Positions 15,791 to 23,831 of a stretch of DNA of 64,000 bases are shown here, one piece after another. The DNA lies in contig CBDCZF010000011.1 in assembly GCA_965224225.1 (NCBI GenBank), forward strand, positions 124,001 through 188,000. The letters run 5' to 3'. Origin of the DNA: CAJQQK01 sp965224225 (GTDB lineage: Bacteria > Pseudomonadota > Alphaproteobacteria > Rhizobiales > Hyphomicrobiaceae). A model generated the notes under the pieces. That model had not been told where the DNA came from. It did not search any database and worked only from the letters and a program-made list of their open reading frames with translations. The translations under genes and the position numbers were made by a program. How positions within the stretch are numbered: position 1 is the first letter of the stretch; each line of letters opens with the position of its first letter.

Positions 15791-16977
15791 CACGAGTTGC
15801 GCTGATCACATGCTGGCTTGGATTCGTGCTCGGGGCACTGGGCATCGCACCGACTATTGGCGTTACAGGCGAATTACGCGGCACAGGTGATCTCGGCGTT
15901 GTTGTCGAGCGGGCGAGCGGTTCGCTAATCATCATCGATACGTCGGCACGCAAGTCGATCGCACGGGTCGAGGGCCTTGGTGATCTCTCGCATGCCTCTG
16001 TCGTCTTTTCCCGGGACCAGCGCTACGCGTTCGTGTTCGGCCGCGACGGCGGGCTCAGCAAGGTGGACTTGCTCAAAGCGTCGATCGTCAAGCGCGTCAA
16101 GCAGGCCGGCAATTCGATCGGCGGCGCGATTTCAGATGACGGCCGTCTGGTTGCGGTCTCGAACTACAAACCCGGCGGCGTTCGGGTATTCGAGACGGCA
16201 ACGCTCGAGCCGGTTGCCGACATTCCGGCGACATGGTCGGGCGGGCGCTCGAAGACGGTCGGTCTCGTCGACGCGCCGGGCCGCCGTTTCGTCTATACGC
16301 TGTGGGACGCCGGCGAAACCTGGATCGCCGATTTCTCCGACGGCAACGAACCGAAGCTGACCAAACTCACCGGCATCGGCGATCATCCCTACGATGCGCT
16401 GATTACCGGCGACGGCCGCTATTACATCGCCGGCCTGTTCGGTGAAGACGGGCTCAGCCTGATCGACCTCTGGCAATCCCCGCCGGCACCGCGCCGCATC
16501 CTGTCGAACTACGGCCGCGGCGAAACCAAGCTGCCGGTCTACAAGATGCCGCATCTCGAAGGCTGGGCATTGGCCGGCGGGCGTTTTGTATTGCCGGCGG
16601 TCGGACTGCATCAGGTGCTGTTTCTCGACGCGCGCAGTTTCAGGCAAGTGGCACGAACGAAAGTGCACGGCCAGCCGATCTTCGCCGTCGCGCGACCGGA
16701 CGGCCGCCACGTCTGGGTCAACTTCGCCCATCCCCGAAACGATACGATTCAGGTCATCGACACGCAAACTGCACAAATCATTCACTCGTTCAAGCCGGGA
16801 CCGGCCGCACTGCACATGGAGTTCACGCCGCGCGGTCACGAAGTCTGGCTTTCAGTGCGCGACGCCAACGCGGTGCACGTCTATGACACGCGCAGTTTTG
16901 AGAAGCTGGCCGAAATCCCGGCCGAAAGCCCGAGCGGCATTTTCATGAGCGCCCGGGCCCATCGGACAGGATTGTAG
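15787..16977 (+). CDS. nirF: Heme d1 biosynthesis protein NirF
   Basis: This 396-residue beta-propeller is related to the d1 domain of NirS but has no cytochrome c domain. It has an N-terminal signal or anchor (about 1-28), then repeats such as GDLGVVVERASGSLIIIDT, GNSIGGAISDDGRLVAVSNY, GDHPYDALITGDGRYYIAGLFGEDGLSLIDLW and PVYKMPHLEGWALAGGRF, which match NirF. It is required for a late step of heme d1 synthesis, after siroheme decarboxylation. It starts four bases inside nirC and ends two bases before the nirD-L gene. The length matches the family. Confidence 0.93.
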   Translation: MTRVALITCWLGFVLGALGIAPTIGVTGELRGTGDLGVVVERASGSLIIIDTSARKSIARVEGLGDLSHASVVFSRDQRYAFVFGRDGGLSKVDLLKASIVKRVKQAGNSIGGAISDDGRLVAVSNYKPGGVRVFETATLEPVADIPATWSGGRSKTVGLVDAPGRRFVYTLWDAGETWIADFSDGNEPKLTKLTGIGDHPYDALITGDGRYYIAGLFGEDGLSLIDLWQSPPAPRRILSNYGRGETKLPVYKMPHLEGWALAGGRFVLPAVGLHQVLFLDARSFRQVARTKVHGQPIFAVARPDGRHVWVNFAHPRNDTIQVIDTQTAQIIHSFKPGPAALHMEFTPRGHEVWLSVRDANAVHVYDTRSFEKLAEIPAESPSGIFMSARAHRTGL

Positions 16978-16979
16978 GC

Positions 16980-17984
16980 ATGAGCAGCGGCGACCAGAGA
17001 ACGACCGACGACCGGCTGCTCGAAGACTGGCAGCGCGATCTGCCGCTGGTTTCGCAACCGTTTGCCGCAATCGCCCGGGAGCTTGGCATCGGCGAGAGCC
17101 AGGTGATCGAGCGCCTGAGCCAATTAAGGGAACGCGGCTCGGTCGCGCGCGTCGGCGCCGTTGTGCGTCCCAACGTCATCGGCGCCAGTACGCTGGCCGC
17201 AATGCGCGTACCCGATCTCGACGTCGATGAGATTGCTGCCATCGTTGGCAAGGAACCGGGTGTCAATCACTCCTACTTGAGAGAAAACACCTTAAACTTC
17301 TGGTTTGTCGCAACCGGTCCCGATCGTGGTCATGTCGATGCAGCGCTGAAACGCATTGGCAAGAACACGCAACTCGAGGTGCTCGATCTCAGATTGGAGC
17401 GTCAATACTACATCGACCTTGGTTTTTCACTCGAGAGGCGACCGCTCAAACACCACCCGTCGGCTGAACAGGGCACGGCGCTCGCCGCCTTCGTGGCGCA
17501 AGACGGTGATCGCGAGCTGATCCAAAAGATGACCGAGGGCCTGCCGCTGATCACCCGGCCATTCGAGGAAATCGCCCGGCAACTGGGGATCGGCGAGGCA
17601 CGCGTGCTGACACGTCTGAGCGAGCTTGCCGAGATCGGCGTGCTGCCACGCATCGGCATAATCGTGCGCCACCGGACACTTGGCTGGCGCTCCAACGCGA
17701 TGGTCGTGTGGGACGTGCCGCCGCATGACATCGACCGTGCCGGCGCAGCCCTTGCAGCGCAACCGGCCGTCACGCTGTGCTATCGGCGACGGCGGTACGA
17801 GAACGACTGGCCTTATAATCTCTACTGCATGGTGCATGCCCGCTCACGTGAGGAGGCCCATAACGCGATCGACGAGGCAGCAAAGGCGGCGACCCTCGAA
17901 GGGTGCACCCGGCAGATCCTGTTCTCGCTGCGCTGCTTCAAGCAGACCGGCGCCATGCTGGTTGCGCCCAAGGAGGCGGCATGA
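16980..17984 (+). CDS. nirDL: Siroheme decarboxylase, NirD-NirL fusion
   Basis: This 334-residue protein has two tandem AsnC/Lrp-like units, each a winged helix plus a RAM-like domain: residues about 8-160 (NirD-like) and about 178-330 (NirL-like). The DLPLVSQPF and GLPLITRPF segments mark the two helix-turn-helix parts; NHSYLRENTLNFWFVATG and TLCYRRRRYENDWPYNLYCMVH mark the two decarboxylase cores. Together with NirG and NirH, these proteins convert siroheme to 12,18-didecarboxysiroheme. The fused form is known in some denitrifiers. It overlaps nirG by four bases. Confidence 0.93.
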   Translation: MSSGDQRTTDDRLLEDWQRDLPLVSQPFAAIARELGIGESQVIERLSQLRERGSVARVGAVVRPNVIGASTLAAMRVPDLDVDEIAAIVGKEPGVNHSYLRENTLNFWFVATGPDRGHVDAALKRIGKNTQLEVLDLRLERQYYIDLGFSLERRPLKHHPSAEQGTALAAFVAQDGDRELIQKMTEGLPLITRPFEEIARQLGIGEARVLTRLSELAEIGVLPRIGIIVRHRTLGWRSNAMVVWDVPPHDIDRAGAALAAQPAVTLCYRRRRYENDWPYNLYCMVHARSREEAHNAIDEAAKAATLEGCTRQILFSLRCFKQTGAMLVAPKEAA

Positions 17985-18463
17985 CCCGCGACAGCGATCA
18001 TCCGGACGACGGCTTGCAGCTCGATGCGCTCGACCGGCGAATCATCAACCGGCTGCAGGACGGCCTGCCGTTGAGCCCGCATCCCTTCGCCGATGTCGCC
18101 GGCGAGCTTGGTTGCACGACGGGCGAACTAATCGAGCGGCTCAAGACGATGCGCGAGGCGCGGGTGATCACGCGGTTCGGGCCGTTCTTCGATGCAGCTG
18201 CCATGGGCGGCGCCTTCTGCCTCTGCGCGATTGCCGTGCCGGCCGAGCGTTTTGATGAGGTCACCGAGCTGGTCAACGCGCACCCGGAAGTCGCACACAA
18301 CTACGAGCGCGCGCATGTGCTCAATATGTGGTTCGTGCTCGCGACCCGTTCGCCGGCCGAGATAAGTGAGGTCGCAGATCGCATCGAAAGGAAAACGGGG
18401 CTTGCCGTCCTGCGCTTTCCGAAGCTCGAGGAGTTTTTTATCGGCTTCAAGGTGGCGGCATGA
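17981..18463 (+). CDS. nirG: Siroheme decarboxylase subunit NirG
   Basis: This 160-residue Lrp/AsnC-like protein has an N-terminal winged helix (DALDRRIINRLQDGLPLSPHPFADVAGELG) and a core VAHNYERAHVLNMWFVLAT that aligns with the NirD-type unit. It acts with NirH and NirDL in removing two carboxyl groups from siroheme. Despite the DNA-binding-like fold it is not a regulator in this context. The start is ATG 17981, overlapping the nirDL stop; the stop overlaps nirH by four bases. Confidence 0.92.
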   Translation: MTRDSDHPDDGLQLDALDRRIINRLQDGLPLSPHPFADVAGELGCTTGELIERLKTMREARVITRFGPFFDAAAMGGAFCLCAIAVPAERFDEVTELVNAHPEVAHNYERAHVLNMWFVLATRSPAEISEVADRIERKTGLAVLRFPKLEEFFIGFKVAA

Positions 18464-18951
18464 ACCAGCTCGATGATCTCGACATCCGCCTGATCGAGGC
18501 GACCGGATCCGGGCTGCCGCTTGTCGAGGCGCCATATGCAGCCGTTGCCGATGTAATCGGCACGACGGAAGCAGATGTGATTGCCCGCTTTCGCCGGCTG
18601 CTGGAGAACGGCATCATTCGCCGCATCGGCGTTGCGCCCAACCACTACAAGCTCGGTGTCAGGGCGAACGGCATGACCGTCTGGGATGTAGATGACGAAC
18701 GGGCAAGCGAGCTTGGCCGGTTGGTCGGCAATCTCGAATTCGTCAGCCATTGCTACCTGCGCCCACGCCATCTGCCGGAATGGCCGTACAATCTGTTCGC
18801 CATGGTTCATGCGGAAACCCGCGCAGATACCGAGCGCATGCGTACCACCATCCGGGAGTTGCTCGGCAATGCCTGCCGAGCGAGCGACGTTCTCTATTCG
18901 ACGCGGATCCTGAAAAAGACAGGGCTCAGACTGGCCCGCAGGGAGACTTAG
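18460..18951 (+). CDS. nirH: Siroheme decarboxylase subunit NirH
   Basis: This 163-residue protein is an AsnC-like, NirL/NirH-type unit. The HTH segment is DLDIRLIEATGSGLPLVEAPYAAVA, and the core strings GIIRRIGVAPNHYKLGVRANGMTVWDV and SHCYLRPRHLPEWPYNLFAMVHA carry the histidines expected near the porphyrin. It works with NirG in decarboxylating siroheme. It is translationally coupled to nirG (four-base overlap) and followed by nirJ after four bases. Confidence 0.92.
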   Translation: MNQLDDLDIRLIEATGSGLPLVEAPYAAVADVIGTTEADVIARFRRLLENGIIRRIGVAPNHYKLGVRANGMTVWDVDDERASELGRLVGNLEFVSHCYLRPRHLPEWPYNLFAMVHAETRADTERMRTTIRELLGNACRASDVLYSTRILKKTGLRLARRET

Positions 18952-18955
18952 CCAG

Positions 18956-20179
18956 ATGTTCCGTCTGTCCCACTACATGCACCAATTGCTCGATCCGACA
19001 CCGCCGCGCAAGCGGTCCGGTGACGTGCGCCCAGTCGTGATCTGGAACCTGACGCGGCGCTGCAATCTCAAATGCCGGCATTGCTATGCGGTTGCAGCCG
19101 ACCATCATTTCCCGGGCGAACTGACCGGCGATGAGGCGATCGGCGTCCTCGATGATCTCGCAGCCTTCCGTATTCCCGCACTGATCCTGTCCGGTGGCGA
19201 ACCGCTGTCACGCGCCGATACGCTTGATCTGGCGCGTCGTTCCAAGGCACACGGGCTCTACACGGCGCTCTCCTCGAACGGTACGCCGATCATCGACAAT
19301 ATTGCCGACGAGGTCGCAGCGATCGGTTTCGACTATGTCGGTATCAGCCTTGATGGCATCGGCAAAACCAATGACTGGTTCCGCGGTCAGGCGGGTGCCT
19401 TCGATGCGGCGCTTGCCGGCGTCAGGGCCTGCAAGGCACGTGGCGTCAAGGTCGGCATCCGCTTCACGATCACCGAGGACAACGCCGAACAGCTTCCCGA
19501 CCTGTTATCATTGGCAGCCAGCGAGGGTGTCGAGAAATTCTATCTCTCGCATCTCGTCTATGCCGGCCGCGGCAACAAGCATCGCGGCGACGATACCGGC
19601 CGCGCGCGCACCCGGGCCGCCATCGACCTGCTGATCGACCGCGCCTGGCAGGCAGCCCGTAACGGTGAAGCCTTCGAGATCGTGACCGGCAACAACGACG
19701 CCGATGCCGTCTATTTCCTACGCTGGGCCGAGCGGCGCTTTGCCCCCGACCAGGTCGCGCATATGCGCTCACACCTCCTCGCCTGGGGCGGCAATTCATC
19801 AGGTCTCGGCGTTGCCAATATCGACACGCAGGGCGACGTGCACCCCGACACCTACTGGTCCGACTATACGGTCGACAATGTGCGCCGACGGCCGTTCAGC
19901 GAGATCTGGCAGGACCTGTCCGATCCCATGCTGAGCGCACTCAGGACGCGTCCGCGGCCGCTCAAGGGACGCTGCGGCGCTTGCGCTTACCAGGCCGTGT
20001 GCGGCGGCAACACCCGCATTCGGGCCCTGCAACTGACAGGCGATCCATGGGCAGAGGATCCGGCCTGCTACTTGTCGGACAACGAGATCGGACTCGGCGA
20101 GATGGCAGAGCAGGCCAACCGGGTGGAGGTTCGCCCCTATCGAGGAAAACGCCATGATCCTGCGCATCGCTTCGTTTAG
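18956..20179 (+). CDS. nirJ: Radical SAM protein NirJ, heme d1 biosynthesis
   Basis: The 407-residue radical SAM enzyme has CxxxCxxC (C36, C40, C43 in RRCNLKCRHCY) for the SAM-binding [4Fe-4S] cluster, the GGEPL motif (SGGEPLSRAD), and a SPASM-like C-terminus (RCGACAYQAVCGGNTR, later a Cys in DPACYLSD) for auxiliary cluster binding. NirJ removes propionate side chains from didecarboxysiroheme to install the keto groups of heme d1. It overlaps the nirN start by 26 bp in another frame. Confidence 0.95.
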   Translation: MFRLSHYMHQLLDPTPPRKRSGDVRPVVIWNLTRRCNLKCRHCYAVAADHHFPGELTGDEAIGVLDDLAAFRIPALILSGGEPLSRADTLDLARRSKAHGLYTALSSNGTPIIDNIADEVAAIGFDYVGISLDGIGKTNDWFRGQAGAFDAALAGVRACKARGVKVGIRFTITEDNAEQLPDLLSLAASEGVEKFYLSHLVYAGRGNKHRGDDTGRARTRAAIDLLIDRAWQAARNGEAFEIVTGNNDADAVYFLRWAERRFAPDQVAHMRSHLLAWGGNSSGLGVANIDTQGDVHPDTYWSDYTVDNVRRRPFSEIWQDLSDPMLSALRTRPRPLKGRCGACAYQAVCGGNTRIRALQLTGDPWAEDPACYLSDNEIGLGEMAEQANRVEVRPYRGKRHDPAHRFV

Positions 20180-21707
20180 CCTCGGCTTGTTCCTTGCTCT
20201 TGCTGCGGCAGCCGGGAGCGATATCGAGGAACTGTATGCGACGCATTGCGCCGGCTGCCATGGCGCCGGCCGGCTCGGCGGCACCGGCCCGGCATTGATC
20301 CCGGAAACATTGAAGCGCATGCGCGGTCCGGCAGTTGGCAACGTGATTACGCGGGGCCGCGCTGCAACACAGATGCCGGCATTCGCCGAGACGCTGACCG
20401 GCGATCAAATCAAGCAATTGAGCGCCTTCATCAAGACGCCGCTCAAAGTACTGCCGACCTGGACTGCCGATCAGATCAACGCCAGCCGCAGCATGAACGA
20501 TGACTACCGGCCGGCCGCCAAACCGCAGTACAAGGCCGATCCGTTGAACCTGTTCCTGGTCGTCGAGACCGGCGATCACCACGTCTCGGTGCTCGACGGC
20601 GATACGTTCGAGCGCCTCGACCGCTTCCCGACTCCGTTTGCCGTGCACGGCGGTCCGAAGTTCATGCCTGATGGTCGTTACACGTTCATCATGTCACGCG
20701 ACGGCTGGGTCCAGAAATACGACCTTTGGAGCCTGGCCGAGGTCGGTCGCGTGCGCGCCGGCATCAACTCGCGGAATATCGCGATCTCGAAGGATGGCCG
20801 CTGGCTGGCGGTCGCCAACTATCTGCCGCACACGCTGACCGTCCTGTCGACCGGCGACCTCAAAGTCGCGCGCATCTTCGAGATTGCCGACAAGGAGGGC
20901 ACGCCGTCCAGGGTCTCGGCCGTCTACCAGGCGCCGACCCGAGACAGTTTCATTCTCGCTCTCAAGGACGTTGCCGAGATCTGGGAGATTGCAACCGACC
21001 CCAATGCACCGCCCGTCTACGAAGGCTACATCCACAGCTACGAGAAGGGCATGGTCGAGGCGATCGCTTCCTCGAAAGGCCTGTTCGCAAGGCGCCGGAT
21101 CAAGGTTTCGAAGCCGATCGACGATTTCTTCTTCGATCCCGGCTATCGCAACCTGATGGGCGCGGCGCGTGATGCCGGCAGCGGCGTCGTGGTCAACCTG
21201 ATCGTCGGCCGCGAGATCGCCGAACTGCCGCTTGCCGGCATGCCGCACCTCGGCTCCGGCATCAGTTGGATGCGCGATGGCAGACGCGTCATGGCGACGC
21301 CGCATTTGCGCGAGGCAAAGCTCAGCGTCATCGATACCAAGGGTTGGAAGCTGATCACGACGATCAAGACGATGGGACCGGGCTTCTTTCTAAGGTCCCA
21401 TGAGAAATCGCGCTATGTCTGGTCGGATGTATTCTTCGGACCGAACAAGGACGTCATGCATGTCATCGACAAGCAGACGTTGGAGATCGTTAAAACGCTG
21501 CGTCCAGTGCCGGGTGCAACCGTTGCCCACGTCGAATTCGATCGCTACGGGCGCCATGCCCTGGTCTCTGTCTGGGAGCAGGATGGCGCGGTCATCGTCT
21601 ACGATGCAGCGACCCTCGAGGAAGTCAAACGCCTGAAGATGCGCAAGCCCTCAGGCAAGTACAATGTCTGGAACAAGATAAGTTTCTCAGACGGCACAAG
21701 TCACTGA
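20154..21707 (+). CDS. nirN: Dihydro-heme d1 dehydrogenase / cytochrome c NirN
   Basis: The 517-residue periplasmic NirS paralogue has a signal peptide (about 1-20), an N-terminal cytochrome c domain (C32-A-G-C-H36), and a d1-binding propeller with TPFAVHGGPKFMPDGRYTFIMSRDGWVQKYDLW. NirN performs the last step, dehydrogenation of dihydro-heme d1, and can hand the cofactor to NirS. The C-terminal SGKYNVWNK corresponds to the NirS TGKFNVYN end. It is the last gene of the nir operon; no clear terminator was found before the convergent gene ending at 21786. Confidence 0.93.
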   Translation: MILRIASFSLGLFLALAAAAGSDIEELYATHCAGCHGAGRLGGTGPALIPETLKRMRGPAVGNVITRGRAATQMPAFAETLTGDQIKQLSAFIKTPLKVLPTWTADQINASRSMNDDYRPAAKPQYKADPLNLFLVVETGDHHVSVLDGDTFERLDRFPTPFAVHGGPKFMPDGRYTFIMSRDGWVQKYDLWSLAEVGRVRAGINSRNIAISKDGRWLAVANYLPHTLTVLSTGDLKVARIFEIADKEGTPSRVSAVYQAPTRDSFILALKDVAEIWEIATDPNAPPVYEGYIHSYEKGMVEAIASSKGLFARRRIKVSKPIDDFFFDPGYRNLMGAARDAGSGVVVNLIVGREIAELPLAGMPHLGSGISWMRDGRRVMATPHLREAKLSVIDTKGWKLITTIKTMGPGFFLRSHEKSRYVWSDVFFGPNKDVMHVIDKQTLEIVKTLRPVPGATVAHVEFDRYGRHALVSVWEQDGAVIVYDAATLEEVKRLKMRKPSGKYNVWNKISFSDGTSH

Positions 21708-21785
21708 CAACGCACCGCCGGCGATGCGATGCGCGACCGTCCTGGCTCTTGGATCGCCTGGGTTCCGTTGCCCGTTGGGGGAACT

Positions 21786-22739
21786 TCAAATCACGCGATT
21801 TAGAAATTCTTCGCCATCACGCAATCTGCGGCAGTTTTCGATGGCGATGACGAGGCTGCGGTCGAGCGTTTCGGGCGTGAGCCAGGCGACGTGCGGTGTG
21901 ACCACGACATTGTCGAGGGCGAGCAGCGGGTTGTCCTGGTCGACCGGCTCGAGCGCAAACACGTCGAGTCCGGCCGCTGAAACGCGGCCTGAGCACAACG
22001 CATCGCAAAGCGCCGGTTCATCGACCAGGCCGCCACGCGCGGTGTTGATCAAGATCGCACCGGAGCGGAACCGGCTAATGAGATCGGCATTGATCATGCC
22101 GGCGGTTTCGGGCGTCTCCGGCACATGCAGCGAAACGATGTCCGATTGCGCGACGAGGTCGGTAAGCTCACGCCATTCGCCGGCAGCGTCGGCTTTCGGG
22201 TTGGTCGCGACGTAAAGGACTTTGGCGCCAAGTGCTACCAGGACGGGTGCAAGCAACCTTGGCACTGCGCCATAGCCGATGAGACCAACGGTCTTGCCGT
22301 GGATCTCGGAAACCCTGTCGAACAATTCCGGCTCCGACTTCCAACCCGCACCGGCTCGGGTCTGGCGGTCGAGCTGTACCGCGCGGCGGCCGGCGGCCAG
22401 CATCAGCATCAGCGTCAACTCGGCAACCGCCTGGCTGTTGGTGCCCGGCATGTTGGCGACCGCAACACCCGATTTCTTGGCTGCCTCGAGATCGATCGTA
22501 TTGACGCCGACGCCGATCTTCTGGATCAGGCGCAAACGGGGTGCAACTGCGATATCTTCGGCGTTCACTGGCTTGAGGACATGCAGCAGGACGTCTGTAT
22601 CCGCCATCTCACGCCGGAACGTCCCGGCGTCATCTTCGTCGACAACCACCACATCCAGCCACTCGGATTTTTGCTCGAACAACCGCGCGCGAAAACCCTG
22701 ACTGGCGCGGTAGTGCAACAATGCCTTGATCTTGGTCAT
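21786..22739 (-). CDS. D-2-hydroxyacid dehydrogenase (phosphoglycerate-dehydrogenase-like)
   Basis: The 317-residue NAD-dependent dehydrogenase has catalytic Arg in INTARGGLVDE, Glu in GLDVFALEPVD and His in TPHVAWLTPET; the nucleotide-binding loop is GLIGYGAVPRLLAPVLVALGAKV. That loop reads GYGAVP where most relatives have GxGxxG, so the third glycine is replaced; binding should survive, but the cofactor loop is unusual. The substrate could be 3-phosphoglycerate, hydroxypyruvate/glyoxylate or another 2-keto acid. It is 37 bp downstream of the methyl-transfer gene on the same strand, so it probably belongs to that cluster. There is no ACT domain. Confidence 0.85.
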   Translation of the reverse strand: MTKIKALLHYRASQGFRARLFEQKSEWLDVVVVDEDDAGTFRREMADTDVLLHVLKPVNAEDIAVAPRLRLIQKIGVGVNTIDLEAAKKSGVAVANMPGTNSQAVAELTLMLMLAAGRRAVQLDRQTRAGAGWKSEPELFDRVSEIHGKTVGLIGYGAVPRLLAPVLVALGAKVLYVATNPKADAAGEWRELTDLVAQSDIVSLHVPETPETAGMINADLISRFRSGAILINTARGGLVDEPALCDALCSGRVSAAGLDVFALEPVDQDNPLLALDNVVVTPHVAWLTPETLDRSLVIAIENCRRLRDGEEFLNRVI

Positions 22740-22776
22740 GCGAAGGCCACTCTTGTTCCTGTTTCGGATCGCGCGG

Positions 22777-23811
22777 CTACAGTTGCCCGCGCCGCCAGGC
22801 CTTGATGTACTTGCGGCAATCGGGGTCGTTGCCGTTGATCACGTCCATGGCCATTCGGTTGGCGTTGCTGTCATCGGATGCGGCAAAGATCTCGGCCGGG
22901 TTGTTCATGACCGGATCGATGATGCCGCTGTCGGCACCCACTGCCACCGCCTGACGCAGGAAGGCGTCATTGATATGCTTGCGCGCCGGGATGCCGAACG
23001 AGACGTTGCTGAAGCCGCCGGTGATGTGGACTTCCGGTCCGAGAGATGCCCGGATTTCGGCAATGGCGTCGAGGCAGTGGCGGGCAAATGCGCTGTCGAC
23101 CGAGACAGGAAACACCAGCGGATCAATGTAGATGTCTGCGAGCGCGATGCCTTTGGCCGTCGCGGCATCAACCATCTTGGCGGCATTGCGAACCCGCTCG
23201 GCCGCGCCATCCGGCATGGCTGAATCGCCGGCGGCGGTGACGACGACGGCTGCATTGTGCTGCACCGCAAGGTCGAGCGCTTCGGGACGTTCCAGTGATG
23301 CCGAGTTGAGCAGGGAACGGCCGTGCGTCGCCTTCAGCGCAGCCAGTCCTTCCTCGATGACGGCAACGTCAGAGGAGTCGACGCAGAGCGGTACGGACGC
23401 CATCTCCTCGATGGTTCGGGCGAGCCAGCCCATCGCGTCCTTGCGCTCGGCCGGCTTGAGCGAGATCTCATCGACGTTGAGATCGAGAAAGTGAGCGCCG
23501 GCCGCCTCCTGCTTCTCGACCAGGTCGCGCAAATAGTCGAGCGCTTGGGCGGCATCCGCGCCGTTACCCGCCATGGCCAATTGCACCGCGATCTTGACGT
23601 GCTTGACCCGGCCTTCCTCGAAGTCCTGAGTCGACTTTGCAGATTCCGGAATGGTCAGGCTGCGTTCTTCTCCCGCAGCGTTCGTGTAGGCGATGGCGTC
23701 CTGTCCGTCCTGGTCCTCGACGATATGGCGACCTTTGCGCAGGCGCACCCGCGTCGTGTGGATGTTTTCTCCGATTACGATGAACGTTTGATCGCCTACC
23801 GATTGGTTCAC
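22777..23811 (-). CDS. Pterin-binding methyltransferase (methyl-corrinoid:tetrahydrofolate type)
   Basis: This 344-residue protein has a dihydropteroate-synthase-like TIM barrel: GENIHTTRVR at the N-terminus, GAHFLDLNVDEISL, VPLCVDSSD, LLNSASLERPE, DIYIDPLVFPVS and ITGGFSNVSFGIPARKHINDAFL. The Asp/Asn residues in these strands bind methyl-tetrahydrofolate in MtgA, AcsE and MetH. It probably moves a methyl group between the cluster's corrinoid protein and tetrahydrofolate. The substrate donating the methyl group is not evident. It starts 20 bp downstream of the activase gene. No frameshift was seen here, unlike its neighbours. Confidence 0.88.
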   Translation of the reverse strand: MNQSVGDQTFIVIGENIHTTRVRLRKGRHIVEDQDGQDAIAYTNAAGEERSLTIPESAKSTQDFEEGRVKHVKIAVQLAMAGNGADAAQALDYLRDLVEKQEAAGAHFLDLNVDEISLKPAERKDAMGWLARTIEEMASVPLCVDSSDVAVIEEGLAALKATHGRSLLNSASLERPEALDLAVQHNAAVVVTAAGDSAMPDGAAERVRNAAKMVDAATAKGIALADIYIDPLVFPVSVDSAFARHCLDAIAEIRASLGPEVHITGGFSNVSFGIPARKHINDAFLRQAVAVGADSGIIDPVMNNPAEIFAASDDSNANRMAMDVINGNDPDCRKYIKAWRRGQL

Positions 23812-23831
23812 TGCTTGCTTCCCTCAGAAGT

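Noticed and set aside
16980..18951. AsnC/Lrp transcription regulators
   Set aside because: The paired, fused units inside a nir operon with NirG/NirH-type cores are siroheme decarboxylase subunits.
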